Positions 37,066-46,600 of a stretch of 64,000 bases of DNA are shown piece by piece. The notes under the pieces were generated by a model. It did no database searches. It saw nothing but the letters and a program-made list of their open reading frames with translations, and had not been told where the DNA came from. Numbering within the stretch: position 1 is the first letter of the stretch; every line of letters begins with the position of its first letter. This DNA is from Streptomyces sp. NBC_00442 (GTDB lineage Bacteria > Actinomycetota > Actinomycetes > Streptomycetales > Streptomycetaceae), in the NCBI RefSeq assembly GCF_036014195.1, contig NZ_CP107918.1, positions 4,092,001 to 4,156,000 of the forward strand. Reading direction: 5' to 3'. Both the position numbers and the translations under genes were made by a program.

Positions 37066-37247
37066 CCGCCGGCCGGGTCCTCATGAGCCGTGTGGTGATC
37101 TGGGAGCGGCCCCTGTTCTGTTGCCTGCGCGGCAGCACCGCAGAGGGCCGCACGCAGACGCGGCCGGAGCATGCCGGGTTAGCGGGAAACGACAACTCAG
37201 TCCCTTACATGCTGGCGCTGTCAGTCACGTGCTGCATCATCGCGCCC

Positions 37248-38380
37248 ATGACCACAGTGCAACCGCGCGGTACATCCTTCCCGCCAGGAGCGCGCGACAT
37301 CCGGCACCGAGCATGGGTGCGGATCCGTTTGAGCGCCCGCCGCGCGATCCGCGTCAGCGGACGCGATTTCCGGGGCTGGTGCACGAACACTAATGAGCAA
37401 AGATTTCAGAAGGAGACCCGGGATCTCTGGGTGTCCTTGGACCATCTCGGTATCCGTGGCGAGGACCTTCCCTATACCGTGCTGGCTCAGCGGTCGCTGA
37501 GTATGACCTGGGGGTCCTTTCTGTCTCGGGGTGTCGTAGCTCCTGTCGCGAGCCTGATCATCACCACCATCTCCGTGCCAGCCCTGGCGCTGGCTACCTT
37601 GAACTTTGCCCACCACTACGGCGTCGACAACCTGGAACAGGCAGCAGGGTTCCTCTACGAGCAGTGGGGCAAGGTGGCTGCCAGCTCGGCTCCGGGACGT
37701 GACCCCGTATTCGCCGTGGTGGCCAATATGGCGTTGCTCGGGATCCCTGCGTGGGTGATGTGGCGCACCCTGCGCAAGGGAGTTTTCCGCAAGTACTGGC
37801 TTACACAGCGAACTTGCGCGGCACTCGTGCGATGCGCGCAGGCGAAGACAGTGACGGGTATCGACCGTCCGGATCGGCTCCGGCAAGTGGATAGCCTGTG
37901 CCGAGCCGTTGAGTGGAGCATCTGGCGTTCCCACCTCTGGCGCGGAGGCATGACCCGGCGCTCACCGCGAAGGGGCGCTGCCCGTCACCACGCGGCCGCT
38001 GTCATTGGCGCTCTACACCGCGAACTCGGCGGCTCGACATCGAGCCCGACACTTCTTTGGATGATCTGGCCAAGATGCTCGCGACGATCGGTGAACAACA
38101 CGCAGCGGGGTACGTTGCCGCCCTCCTTCCTGCCGAGACTCTGGAAGGTGTCACACCGGTCTCGCTGCAGCGCCATGCGCTCCGTGAATCGTTCGCCATT
38201 GTGCGCGGCACCGTTGCAGCTCTGGGTTCGGTCCTGGTCTTGGACCATCTCTTACCTGTGCTCGGAGTCCGCGACGATCTCACGGGATGGTTTCTCGCCG
38301 GCGGTGCCCTCGTCGCGGCCGTTACGGCTGTCGGATGGCGTCGTGTCCACGACTTCCTGGGAGTCTTTCCCGGGCTGTAG
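37248..38380 (+). pseudogene. Membrane protein gene with an apparent 1-nt frameshift
   Basis: Frame one runs from ATG 37248 through two or three transmembrane helices (VVAPVASLIITTISVPALALA; VFAVVANMALLGIPAWVM) to about 38030. The natural continuation (RLDIEPDTSLDDLAKMLATIGEQ, then more helices, GWFLAGGALVAAVTAVGW, ending FPGL) is in the frame one base back. Restoring one base at 'ctcggcggctc' (about 38024-38034) joins them into a roughly 378-aa protein. It is either a recent mutation or an assembly error. The function is unknown. The second part has a TTA codon at 38252. Confidence 0.65.
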
Positions 38381-38420
38381 GCGCCCTCTGCTGAGCATGG
38401 TCGGCCTCGGCGCGGTGCGC

Positions 38421-38586
38421 ATGCACAAGTGCGCTCATGCTTGCTGCGGCGGATGCTGCACAAGCGCAATTTTCTGCTGCAGGGGGCTGAAGGCCCGTCT
38501 CTGACGGTCAGCGCGACCAGCCTGAGCATTGCAGTGGAAGACCTGGACCAAGATCTTCTCGCAGATTTCTCCCAAACGATCACCTG
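38421..38586 (+). pseudogene. 3' coding remnant
   Basis: A frame ending at TGA 38584-38586 reads VRSCLLRRMLHKRNFLLQG and then SLTVSATSLSIAVEDLDQDL. The second part has protein-like composition. No start or upstream continuation is seen, so it looks like the tail of a lost gene just before the tRNA-side terminator. Weak evidence. Confidence 0.3.
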
Positions 38587-38595
38587 AGACGCAGG

Positions 38596-38628
38596 AAGGG
38601 TCTGACCCTCAGAGAGGATCAGACCCTT
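38596..38628 (-). terminator. Hairpin terminator downstream of the tRNA-Pro fragment
   Basis: A perfect 10-bp stem: 'aagggtctga' at 38596-38605 pairs with 'tcagaccctt' at 38619-38628, with a 13-nt loop. It lies 18 nt past the 3' end of the tRNA fragment on the minus strand, where a tRNA terminator is expected. Confidence 0.75.
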
Positions 38629-38646
38629 GATCTGTTCTTGCAGCTG

Positions 38647-38688
38647 TCGGGGTGGCGGGATTTGAACCCACGACCTCTTCGTCCCGAA
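38647..38688 (-). tRNA. 3' half of tRNA-Pro (CGG anticodon loop): integration att footprint
   Basis: On the minus strand the sequence runs from the anticodon loop TTCGGGA (38688-38682) through the anticodon 3' strand CGAAG and the T-arm GTGGGTTCAAATCCCGC to the acceptor CACCCCG-A. The 5' half (D-arm, acceptor 5' strand CGGGGTG) is missing; beyond 38688 the match stops. This is the classic scar left when an integrase uses a tRNA 3' end as attB. Since the native-looking terminator is on the left, the inserted element should lie to the right, with the intact tRNA-Pro at its far end. Confidence 0.8.
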
Positions 38689-38900
38689 TGAGGTTCGGGT
38701 GGTGATCTTGCCAGCGTGGACAGCGTTTGCGCTGGTCAGGGCCTCGGGATGTCGTGGTCTCAGGTGGCCTCGAAGGGGCTCGGGGAGCGGGTCGGCTCCC
38801 AGATGGCTCCCAAGGGGAACGTAGCCAACGGTCGCTGGGGCGACCTGTCCCGCCACATCGGCACGCGCTGAATACGTGTGCGCGATGCTCGTGCGACGGC

Positions 38901-39581
38901 TCAGATCACGGTTGACGGAGCGTGCTTGCTCAGGTAGCTCTTGAAGGTCTTCCTGATCTCGGCCTGGAGATAGCCTGCCTGTGGTGAGTTGGGTACCACG
39001 TCGGGCTCGAAGCCTCTCTTTCGGGCATCGAGGTACCGCACGATGCTCGACGATCTGGTGTTGGCGACGAAGAGTTCGTTCTGGGTACGGATGTCGGCGC
39101 GCAGCCCCTCGAAGTTCCGTGCGAGGCCGATGCCGAGGTTGGAGACGTAGTACTTGCACTCGACGATGAGGACACTCTGACTGCCTCGTGGTGCGATGCC
39201 CTGCGCTCGGCTCAGGGCGGCTTCCTCGGCTGGCAGCACCAACACGTCGCACTCGTGCAGGACGCCCGACGAGCCGGTCACATAGACGCCGAGGTGGACT
39301 TCAAGGGCGGGGGCACCATCGAACTCGATCACGGCGTGGGTGAAGGGCTGGCTGTTGCCGTACAGGTGACCGGGCCCTGTCCGGAAAACAAGATTGCTGG
39401 CCTTCGCCCCGTAGACGTCTTCGTAGGTGACAGTGGCACCATGCCGACTCGCGGTGGCGACGATCAGGGAGAAGATGAAGCCCTCGTAGATGTCGGACGG
39501 CTTCGAAGCGGAGTCGTACGACACCGCCCCCGCAGCCAGAAGGCTCTTGATCTCGTTGACTAGGTCATCGACCGTGCTCAA
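38901..39581 (-). CDS. PD-(D/E)XK nuclease-like protein
   Basis: The 226-aa protein starts at ATG 39581, overlapping the stop of the next gene upstream (ATGA). The core has the nuclease pattern: an early acidic helix (IYEGFIFSLI, Glu33), then ECDVLVLP (Asp112) and, after a 25-residue insert, VLIVECKYY (Glu141, Lys143). D-x(n)-E-x-K with these hydrophobic strands is the PD-(D/E)XK fold of restriction and defence nucleases. Together with the 186-aa protein and the NaeI-like protein it forms a same-strand gene group, so it may supply the cutting activity the NaeI-like protein has lost. Confidence 0.75.
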   Translation of the reverse strand: MSTVDDLVNEIKSLLAAGAVSYDSASKPSDIYEGFIFSLIVATASRHGATVTYEDVYGAKASNLVFRTGPGHLYGNSQPFTHAVIEFDGAPALEVHLGVYVTGSSGVLHECDVLVLPAEEAALSRAQGIAPRGSQSVLIVECKYYVSNLGIGLARNFEGLRADIRTQNELFVANTRSSSIVRYLDARKRGFEPDVVPNSPQAGYLQAEIRKTFKSYLSKHAPSTVI

Positions 39582-40138
39582 CTGACTACCTCCCTCGTCA
39601 CTTCGGCCAGCAGCTGGCTGACGCGTGTACGTCGCTCAGCCGGCACCCGATCTCCCCGGAACTCAGTTCGGCTACGGCGCGTTCGAGCGCTTTCGTCTGG
39701 CTCGAACACGACCCCCTCAGCCATGCTCCGGCTGCCAGCGTCGCCTTCGGGCTCAGACCGGAGCGTCTTCAGCACCTCCAGTTCCATTTCAGGCAGGTCG
39801 ACGAGCACGCGCTTTACCGCATCAAGGAGGAGCTGCACACGTTCTTCCTCTGTCATGGCTCGCGTGGCGATGACCAGGGTCCCTCCCTTGCGTGAAGACT
39901 CGTACTCTCCGAGGCCAAGCATGCTGCGGTCCACGACCTCGTATCGAGCCGCTGCTGCAGCCGGACTCGTGGCGGGGAGGTTATCGCCGCGGCGCTGCTG
40001 GCGTCGGCGGAGGATCTTCTCCTCCGGCACTCCCGCGGCGATTGCCGCGTCGACATCGTCGAGCACCCAACTTAGGGCGGTGTCTTGCAGCGCTTCGCGG
40101 AGCTGCCCTTCCACACGGCGTAGTTCGAATTGGTTCAT
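39578..40138 (-). CDS. Hypothetical partner of the PD-(D/E)XK nuclease
   Basis: A 186-aa protein starting at ATG 40138 behind GAGGGGG. It is mostly helical and charged: an N-terminal helix VEGQLREALQDTALSWVLDDVDAAI, a central segment GLGEYESSRKGGTLVIATRAMTEEERVQLLLDAV and a basic C-terminus. The 4-nt overlap with the nuclease gene suggests that the two are made in equal amounts and form a complex or regulator/effector pair. No known domain recognised. Confidence 0.65.
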   Translation of the reverse strand: MNQFELRRVEGQLREALQDTALSWVLDDVDAAIAAGVPEEKILRRRQQRRGDNLPATSPAAAAARYEVVDRSMLGLGEYESSRKGGTLVIATRAMTEEERVQLLLDAVKRVLVDLPEMELEVLKTLRSEPEGDAGSRSMAEGVVFEPDESARTRRSRTEFRGDRVPAERRTRVSQLLAEVTREVVS

Positions 40139-40182
40139 GTCCCCCTCGTATCAGTAGCTTTCGTCTGACGTAGCCAGTCGGT

Positions 40183-40413
40183 TCACGGTTCTTCCCCAGG
40201 ATGTGTTCGAAGGAACCGCAGTTGGCCGTCGATCAGATTTCGGAGTGCCTCCAGCGACAGGCGGGCTTCCGGAGCGGTAGCTCCACCGGATAATCGGACA
40301 CCCTCGCCTTCCAGGACGGGTTCGCCGACGTTTCCTTCAGCGCTACCAGAGTTTCGCGAGCGACGGAGCCTTCTCGATGGGGTCGTCTGGTCCAGCCAGT
40401 GTCCACACCTCAT
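40183..40413 (-). CDS. Possible small ORF between the NaeI-like and partner genes
   Basis: The last 50 codons (before the stop at 40183) read convincingly: GEPVLEGEGVRLSGG, then ARLSLEALRNLIDGQLRFLRTH. No good start exists after the NaeI-like stop; the nearest ATG (40413) lies inside that gene in another frame. It may be a coupled small protein with an unusual start, or a frameshifted tail of the NaeI-like protein. It has a TTA codon (40293-40291). Confidence 0.4.
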   Translation of the reverse strand: MRCGHWLDQTTPSRRLRRSRNSGSAEGNVGEPVLEGEGVRLSGGATAPEARLSLEALRNLIDGQLRFLRTHPGEEP

Positions 40414-41917
40414 CGGAGAGGGCGATGCTCGGTGCATCGCCATGTTCGGGGCGTCGGCGGGTGACCCGCTGACTGACCCATTCACCGTCGCGCGGCACGG
40501 GCAGGCCGAGGCTACGGGCGATCGTCGCCTGTCGACTGGTGCCGCCGAGCACGAGGATGCCATCGCCGCGCAACGCCTCCCGGGCAGTTCGAACTCGCTT
40601 CGGGCCATCTGCGGTCACGGCGACGGTGGAGATCGTGGTTCGGTTGAGTAGCCGTCCTTGCGCGAGCCTGAAGAGGTTGTTCACCCGGGCCTGGCTGCCG
40701 CGCCGGCTCACTTCGGTGGCGAAAATCTTCTCTCGAAGCGGCGCCGGAAGGTGGAGAAGGGTGTTCTCCGGCAGATGCGCGTTGTGGAAGAGCCAGGTGA
40801 CGGCCTGTCGGCCTGCGGCCGAGAGCGTGCGCTTGAAGTCGCGGTTGGCTGCTCCGCTGAGGTGGCCGGGTTCGATCCGGATCAGTCCGAGGCTCCAGCA
40901 GGACCGCTCGTCGTTGGCTGACACGAGCAGACACACCCTCCCGACCTCCCCGGGCGTAATCGTCCATGTCGCACCAGTGATGAACTTCAGTACTACCTGC
41001 TGGCGTCCTATCGGGAGGTCGGTGGTCTCCTGGCCAGGCGGGAATCCCCAGGCCGCCGTGAGCTCGTGAGTGACCTTGGCGCCGAGGTAGACCTTCTCGG
41101 ATTTCCCGAGCGTAGCCGGGTCGAATCGCCCCGTTCGTCGTCCGTCGAGCACGCTGTCGAATGCGTGGCGCAGGGCGTTCGCCGTTGTTGCCTCGAAGTC
41201 CGGCATGCCGCGGAGGGCATCCGCGACGGTAGCCACGTCAGAGGAGCCAGAGCTGCTTTCAGTTCCTGCGGCGGCGGCAGAAGGGCTGCTGGTCGCGGCT
41301 GCGATGTCGGAGTCTGCCAAGCGGGTCGCTGCGACACCCTCGTCCGGAAAGGACGGGATCACGGTGGTCGGTTCATCCCGTGCCGGGCCGACGGACGGAG
41401 CCGGAGCTCGGCGCTCGGCGGCGGCCAGCTCGTCGCGCAGTGCTTGGAGGCGCTTCTCCTTGCGCGCCAGGCGGCGCTCGATCCGTTCCACCTTGCTGCG
41501 AAGGTCGCGGTTCTCTCGTAGCACGTCCAGGAGTTCCGGATCCGGGCTATCGGGCGTCGGCTCTTGCGATGGTTGCGTACTGCCGGCTGCCAGCGTGGCC
41601 CGCGCGTTCACCAGGTGCTGCCTGACCTCCTCGGTCATGCCTTCCTTACGCTCTGGTGGAGCGAGTACCGCGATGATCGCGTAGATCAACGAGGCGTTGT
41701 TCTGGAGCCCTCTGCCTCGAAGCCGGTCCGAGAGCACCTGATACGACGGAGGGTGCGGGCCTTCCCGGTGCTGCGCCAGCAGTAGCTGTTGCAGCCCTTT
41801 CAGCTGGACTCCGCTGCTGTCGACCAGATCACGCAGCAGCCCCACGATCTCCCGCATGGGCATGCAGAGTTCCGTGTCCACCTCTGACCACTGACCGCCC
41901 CGTCTTCGGCGCGCCAC
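40343..41917 (-). CDS. NaeI-family protein with lost catalytic residues and N-terminal helical domain
   Basis: A 524-aa protein starting at GTG 41917. Residues 17-90 form a helical domain, 130-170 a coiled coil and 171-230 a linker. Residues 232-490 follow restriction enzyme NaeI closely: DGRRTGRF, SEKVYLGAKVTHEL, NRDFKRTLSAAGRQ, QARVNNLFR and GILVLGG. In NaeI, Glu70, Asp86, Asp95 and Lys97 hold the metal. Here the aligned residues are Thr283, Asp300, Val309 and Lys311, so two acidic ligands are gone and DNA cutting is unlikely, while the DNA-binding (topoisomerase-like) half remains. It may now act as a DNA-binding sensor for the neighbouring nuclease. No methylase gene is adjacent. Confidence 0.8.
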   Translation of the reverse strand: MARRRRGGQWSEVDTELCMPMREIVGLLRDLVDSSGVQLKGLQQLLLAQHREGPHPPSYQVLSDRLRGRGLQNNASLIYAIIAVLAPPERKEGMTEEVRQHLVNARATLAAGSTQPSQEPTPDSPDPELLDVLRENRDLRSKVERIERRLARKEKRLQALRDELAAAERRAPAPSVGPARDEPTTVIPSFPDEGVAATRLADSDIAAATSSPSAAAAGTESSSGSSDVATVADALRGMPDFEATTANALRHAFDSVLDGRRTGRFDPATLGKSEKVYLGAKVTHELTAAWGFPPGQETTDLPIGRQQVVLKFITGATWTITPGEVGRVCLLVSANDERSCWSLGLIRIEPGHLSGAANRDFKRTLSAAGRQAVTWLFHNAHLPENTLLHLPAPLREKIFATEVSRRGSQARVNNLFRLAQGRLLNRTTISTVAVTADGPKRVRTAREALRGDGILVLGGTSRQATIARSLGLPVPRDGEWVSQRVTRRRPEHGDAPSIALSDEVWTLAGPDDPIEKAPSLAKLW

Positions 41918-41970
41918 GTCCTCGCCCCCGCCCCTTCGATCTCCTCAAAAGAGTATTCAATCTATCTGAT

Positions 41971-41988
41971 CGGAAGATCGAACTTCCG
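41971..41988. promoter_or_regulatory. Inverted repeat in the divergent promoter region
   Basis: CGGAAG-ATCGAA-CTTCCG: perfect 6-bp arms with a 6-nt spacer, midway between the NaeI-like gene (reverse) and the small membrane protein (forward), in an AT-rich stretch (41946-41982). It is a candidate operator for control of the nuclease group. Confidence 0.55.
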
Positions 41989-42053
41989 GGCGTCGTGGAC
42001 GTCCGGCACCGTGGTCACCCCAGCCGCAAATCGCTACGTGAGAAAGGACGTCG

Positions 42054-42341
42054 ATGCGTCAGCGCACGGCCGATATCTGCGCCTTCGCCATCATCGTCGG
42101 CACGCCCGCAGCTCTGATCGCCTTGAATCTGCCTTCTGATCAGGTCATCGCGAGCACCTCCGCCGCGGCCGTTCTCTACTCGGCCTGGCGCCAGGGTGGA
42201 GGTACGCCGCCGTCACAGGGCTCCGGGGGACGGCATGGCGCTGACTCTGCTGCCGCTTCCGACTCCGGGGCGGTGTCCGAGTCGGAAACCCGCCCAGGCC
42301 GGGGGCCCTCGGAACAGGTCGGCTCCCGGGACCCGGCATAG
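42054..42341 (+). CDS. Small membrane protein
   Basis: A 95-aa protein starting at ATG 42054 behind GAAAGGACG. Two short hydrophobic stretches near the N-terminus (ICAFAIIVGTPAALIAL and VIASTSAAAVLYSAW) are followed by a Gly/Ser-rich disordered tail. No family recognised. It diverges from the NaeI-like gene and ends 11 nt from the convergent JetD gene; perhaps a small membrane effector of one of the flanking systems. Confidence 0.55.
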   Translation: MRQRTADICAFAIIVGTPAALIALNLPSDQVIASTSAAAVLYSAWRQGGGTPPSQGSGGRHGADSAAASDSGAVSESETRPGRGPSEQVGSRDPA

Positions 42342-42352
42342 TGCCGATGTCT

Positions 42353-43624
42353 CTACGCCTGGCGTGACAGGTCGGCCACCAAGAGGTCGAGAGTGGCCTC
42401 CTCATGGAGCGCGACGCCGAGGGCGGTCATGGCAGGGGCGAGATCCGAGTCCCAGTCCGCGTCGACCGGCTGGCCGTCGAGTGCCAGTTGAGGGATGCCC
42501 TCGGCCTGACTGCGAGCGGCCAGATGCTCGTAATCCGCGGTGCCCATGCGCCACGGCCGGGCTTCGTAGCGGCGGATGACCCGGTTGGCCAGAGTGATCC
42601 CCGGCCAGTCGAAGTCGCCGTGGTACGCGAAGCGGCAACCCGTGGCGGCGAGGGCGTCGAGAAGCGTGAAGACCACGGTGGCGGCGCTGCCGGACGTGCA
42701 CACGAGAGGCTGGACGCAGGCCGCGTCCGCCGCGGCTTCCACCACGCGCGGATTCTCACAGATGTGGATCAGCGTTCCGGCGGGCAGTTGCAGCCGAAGG
42801 GCATGCAGGTCGCGCGGTGTGACGTGAACTTCGGCGTGATGATCGGCCCGCTCCCGTAGGGCGCGCTCCCGCCAGCCCTCGCCGTCGGGCCGCAACCCGT
42901 ACGTCAGGACCGTGCTGGAAACCTCGTCCGGAGTGACGGACACCAGCCGCCACAGAGCTCGTCGACCGGCCGCGTCGTCGGGGAACTCAGTGCCGTGGGC
43001 GAGGGCGACGCCGCGTCGGACGAGACGTGCGAGCCAGGTGCCGTCGTCCAGGCCGTGCGCGGAGCCGGTCGCCATGGCGGCGAGTTCTCCTCGGCCGAGT
43101 GTGCTGCCCCGCTCGGGTCCGAGGAGAGTGGTGAGGACTTGGACCGCTTGGTGGAGTGTCCATATCGCCGCTTCGGGCGTCACTCCCTTCGGAACGCCGG
43201 TACGGCGCAGCAGGTCGTACCACTGCCGGGGCCATTCCTGGTCGGCGAGCGGGGAGGTGTCCAGTGACGAAGCGAGGGACGACCACACCTGTTCGCGCCG
43301 TGCCGCAACGTCCGCGCGGGCGGCACGGCGGTCGGTGAGTGGCGGGCCGAGTTCCTCCAGGGTCTGTCTGAGGCCGAGTCCGGCGGCCGAGGCGCGTAGC
43401 CGTGCGTCGAGCACGTCGAGCCGTACGGTCACGGCGGCACCTGTGAGGGGTTTGCCCAGGAGGAGAGACAGGTCGTTGCGTTCCTGAGCGTTCATCGCGG
43501 TCAGTCGGAGCGAACCCGTGGCCTGTAGGCCGTTGCTCTCCAGGCGTTTGCGTGCCCCCTGCCAGAGCCGGGTGAGTCCAGGTCCCGTGAGCCAGTCGCG
43601 CGTTGCGGCGGGCAGCCCGCTCAT
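42353..43624 (-). CDS. jetD: Wadjet JetD-type nuclease (DUF2399/TIGR02679)
   Basis: A 423-aa protein, last of the Wadjet operon, overlapping JetC by 4 nt. The C-terminal half holds a Toprim fold with the acidic residue in IHICENPRV (about 285) and the DxD pair in YHGDFDWPG (about 330), the metal site that cuts DNA. The N-terminal part (DUF3323-like) is helical and would contact DNA or the SMC core. In Wadjet systems JetD cleaves closed circular plasmids once the SMC motor has extruded them. Family recognised from the four-gene context as well as from motifs. Confidence 0.88.
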   Translation of the reverse strand: MSGLPAATRDWLTGPGLTRLWQGARKRLESNGLQATGSLRLTAMNAQERNDLSLLLGKPLTGAAVTVRLDVLDARLRASAAGLGLRQTLEELGPPLTDRRAARADVAARREQVWSSLASSLDTSPLADQEWPRQWYDLLRRTGVPKGVTPEAAIWTLHQAVQVLTTLLGPERGSTLGRGELAAMATGSAHGLDDGTWLARLVRRGVALAHGTEFPDDAAGRRALWRLVSVTPDEVSSTVLTYGLRPDGEGWRERALRERADHHAEVHVTPRDLHALRLQLPAGTLIHICENPRVVEAAADAACVQPLVCTSGSAATVVFTLLDALAATGCRFAYHGDFDWPGITLANRVIRRYEARPWRMGTADYEHLAARSQAEGIPQLALDGQPVDADWDSDLAPAMTALGVALHEEATLDLLVADLSRQA

Positions 43625-46600
43625 ACGGACACCAGACGCCGGTGCCGACCGTTCCAGGTGTAGTGCAGGGTGGCCACCCCGCGTACGTGGGGATCACGGA
43701 GGCACTCGTAGATGTGCAGGGACGGAACCTCGGGCCAGTTGCCCATGAGCCGCTCGCTGGTCAGGACGAAGTCGAGATCGAGGTCGACGAGGATACGGCC
43801 CAGTCGGCCGTGGGTGGGTTCGTCGACCTTGGCGAAGGCGTCGTCCAGGAGGATCAGGCGTGGCGCGTGCGGTGCCGACTCGGCGAGGCTGGTGAAGTGG
43901 GCGGCTGCGGCGGCGAAGAGCACGAGGTAGGAGAGCACGCGTTGTTCGCCCTGGCTGAGCCCGGTCCGGCCGGTCAGTTTCCGACGGCGGCCCGGAGCCG
44001 CGTCCTCCACCACGAAGGTGTGAAAGCGGAACCAGTCGCGGTAGTCCAGCGCAGTCCGCAGATGGGCGGCGTAACCGGCTGACGGGTCGGCGAGTCGGGC
44101 GTCCTCGATCCGGCGTTGCAGGACTTCGCGGAGTTGCTCGGTCTCCTCGCGCGTCCTGAGGCTCGACGGACTGCGCAGCAGCTCGACGGCCGCGCGCACA
44201 TCCGCGTCCACGTCCTCGTCCAGCTTCCACAGCAGCTCGACGCCGAGGCCGTGGGAGGTGCGCACGGTCCGCAGGGTGGCGTTGAGAGCCGCGACCAGAT
44301 TCGCTGCGGTGATGACCTGTGCCGAGAGGTGGTCGCCGAGCTCACCGGTCAGGAACCGCTGGAAGACCTCACGTTCGCGCTCGGTGAGCCGCCCTCGGGC
44401 CTCCGCGGCCTGAAGCGCGATCCGCTCGCCCACGGCCGCGACGTCATGGGACCCGTGGTCGTCGACCAAGCGGCACACCTTGATACCGCCGCGTTCCTCC
44501 AGCTGTGCGTCGTACCCGCCGGCCAGTTGGTCGCGCAGCGCAGTGTGCCGGATGAGCAGAGCGCTGTCCGACACCTCGCCCTTCGGGCGGCCGAGGGCCT
44601 GCTCCACGGCGTCGGCGAGGGCCCGCAGCGCGCGCAGACGGCTGCGGACGTCCGCACCGGGGTCGTCCGACACGTACTCGGGCAGCGAGGACCGGTCGAG
44701 GCCGGCGCCGAGCACCACCTCCGGTCGGCTGAGAGCACCGCGGAGAGCGCTGCCGGTGTCGATGACCGCCGTTTCCTGGTCCGACAGGGTCCCGCGCAGG
44801 CGCTTCTCGTCCTCTTCCGCGCGTACGCGCAGGTCGTGGAAATCGTCGCGAGCTCGTTGTGCCGCGGGGAGCGCTTGGACGGCGTTCGTGATGCGCTGCT
44901 TGGCGTCCTGCTCGCGGGAGAGGATCTCCTCCTCGGACGATCCGATGGCCTCCTCGCGGGTGCGCAGGTCCTGCTCAGCGGTGCGCAGTCCGGCGAGGTG
45001 GAGCCGGTAGCTCTCGTCCGCGGCCAGGCGATCCTCTTGGGCGCGTCCGTACCGGTCGGCATCGGCCTGGTTCGTGCCGAGCCGCTCGCCCGTGCCGCTG
45101 ACGGCCCTGCGCAGATGCCCGATACCGCTGAGCAGGCTGGCCAGTGCGGTGCGGACACGGTCCAGGGCGGCGGGGTCGCCGGGCAGGTCGTGGGCGGTCG
45201 CGGTGGCCTCCGCCTCGGTTCGCGCCGATACCGCGAGAGCGCGTGCCTCCTCGGCCAGCCGCGCCGCCCGGGTTGCCTTGGCGGTCAGGTCGCGCAGGGT
45301 CCGCTCGGCTGATTCGGTCCTGCTCCAGGCGTCCGCGAGATTCCGTGCCCTGGGGAAGTCCCGTTCCGCGAGCGTGAGAGCCCGACGCATGGCATCGGCT
45401 ACGGCGAGCTCCTCGCGGACATCGGCCAGCCGTTGCTGAGTCCGCGCGATCCGCTCCTCCAGCTCGGCGAGGATGCGCCGCCGAGTCTCGGCGCGTACGG
45501 CGGCCCCCACGTACTCGGTGTCGCCCTTGTCATGACGACCGCTGAGCACGCCCAGACGCCAACTGCCGTCGTAGAACACTGTGTTGTGCGCGGAGGTCTC
45601 CTGTGCCGATGCGAGTGCGATGCTGGCCAGGAGACCTCCCACCTGCTCGGAGGAGACGCCGCAACCCGGTTCAGGGACTGGGCGCAGGGCCGAGGCGAGA
45701 GTCCGCCCGTCGGACAGCGCAGGACCCGGCTGGAGAAGGGTGTCCCGGGTGCGCGGGTCGAGAAGGACGCCGCCCGCGCTCACCCACGCGTCCAGGATTC
45801 CACTCGCCTCCAGCGCCCCTTCCAGACCAGCTCGGTCGGCCGGAGCCAGGTCTTCCGCGAAGTCCACGAGCCGGTAGAAAGGTGCTCCACTGCCCGGCGT
45901 CCTTGCGGCGGCGCGATGGTGCGGGGCGGGTGGCTCGGGGTCGGTACGTTGCTCCCAGTCCCGCTTCTGCTTCGCCAGGTGGTCGAGTTCCTCGCCGAGC
46001 CGGTTAACGCTGAGTGCCAGGGCGTCCCGGCGTCCGGTGAGTTCCTCGCCGTACGGCTCCAACGCGGCCTGAGCTGTCCGCCACGCCTGGTTGTCGATGT
46101 CGGGCGGCAGTGTGCGGTCCGCGAACGGCGCGTCGGTGGAGGTCTCGTGGCCAACGGTGGCGTGGACGGCGTCGAGTGACGGGCAGTCGATACCCAGCGC
46201 GGTCCGCGTGCGCGCCGCCCAGTCGGCGACTTGGCGGGCGTAGGCGCCGCTCTCCTCGGCGACCTTCTGACGGCTGCCCTCCAGATGACCGGCGGCCTCT
46301 TCCCCCTCGCCCTCCAGTCGTTCCCGCTCGGCATCGGACTGAGCCGCCGCGGCGCGGGCCTCGTCCGCCCGTGAGATGAGGCGGGTCACCTCCTGAACCA
46401 TCCGGGCCCGGTTTCTCGCGACCGCCTCGGCGTCCTCCAACTGGTTCTGCCAGGACCGCAGCCCTTCCTGCGCCGTGACCGTGTCCACACGGGTCACCGA
46501 CCGGTGCCGTACGGTATGCGTCTCCCCGTCCGGAGTCGTCAGCTCGGTCTCGGTGGCCTGGGTGAGAACCATGCGCGGCAGAGCCACCGCCTCGCCGAGA

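Noticed and set aside
38002..39252. Long minus-strand frame running through the tRNA fragment
   Set aside because: It contains the peptide SWVQIPPPR, the usual translation artefact of a tRNA T-arm, and overlaps other genes.
43694..44230. Several frames overlapping the jetC coding region
   Set aside because: All are shadows of the SMC-like ATPase, whose Walker motifs and codon bias are clear.
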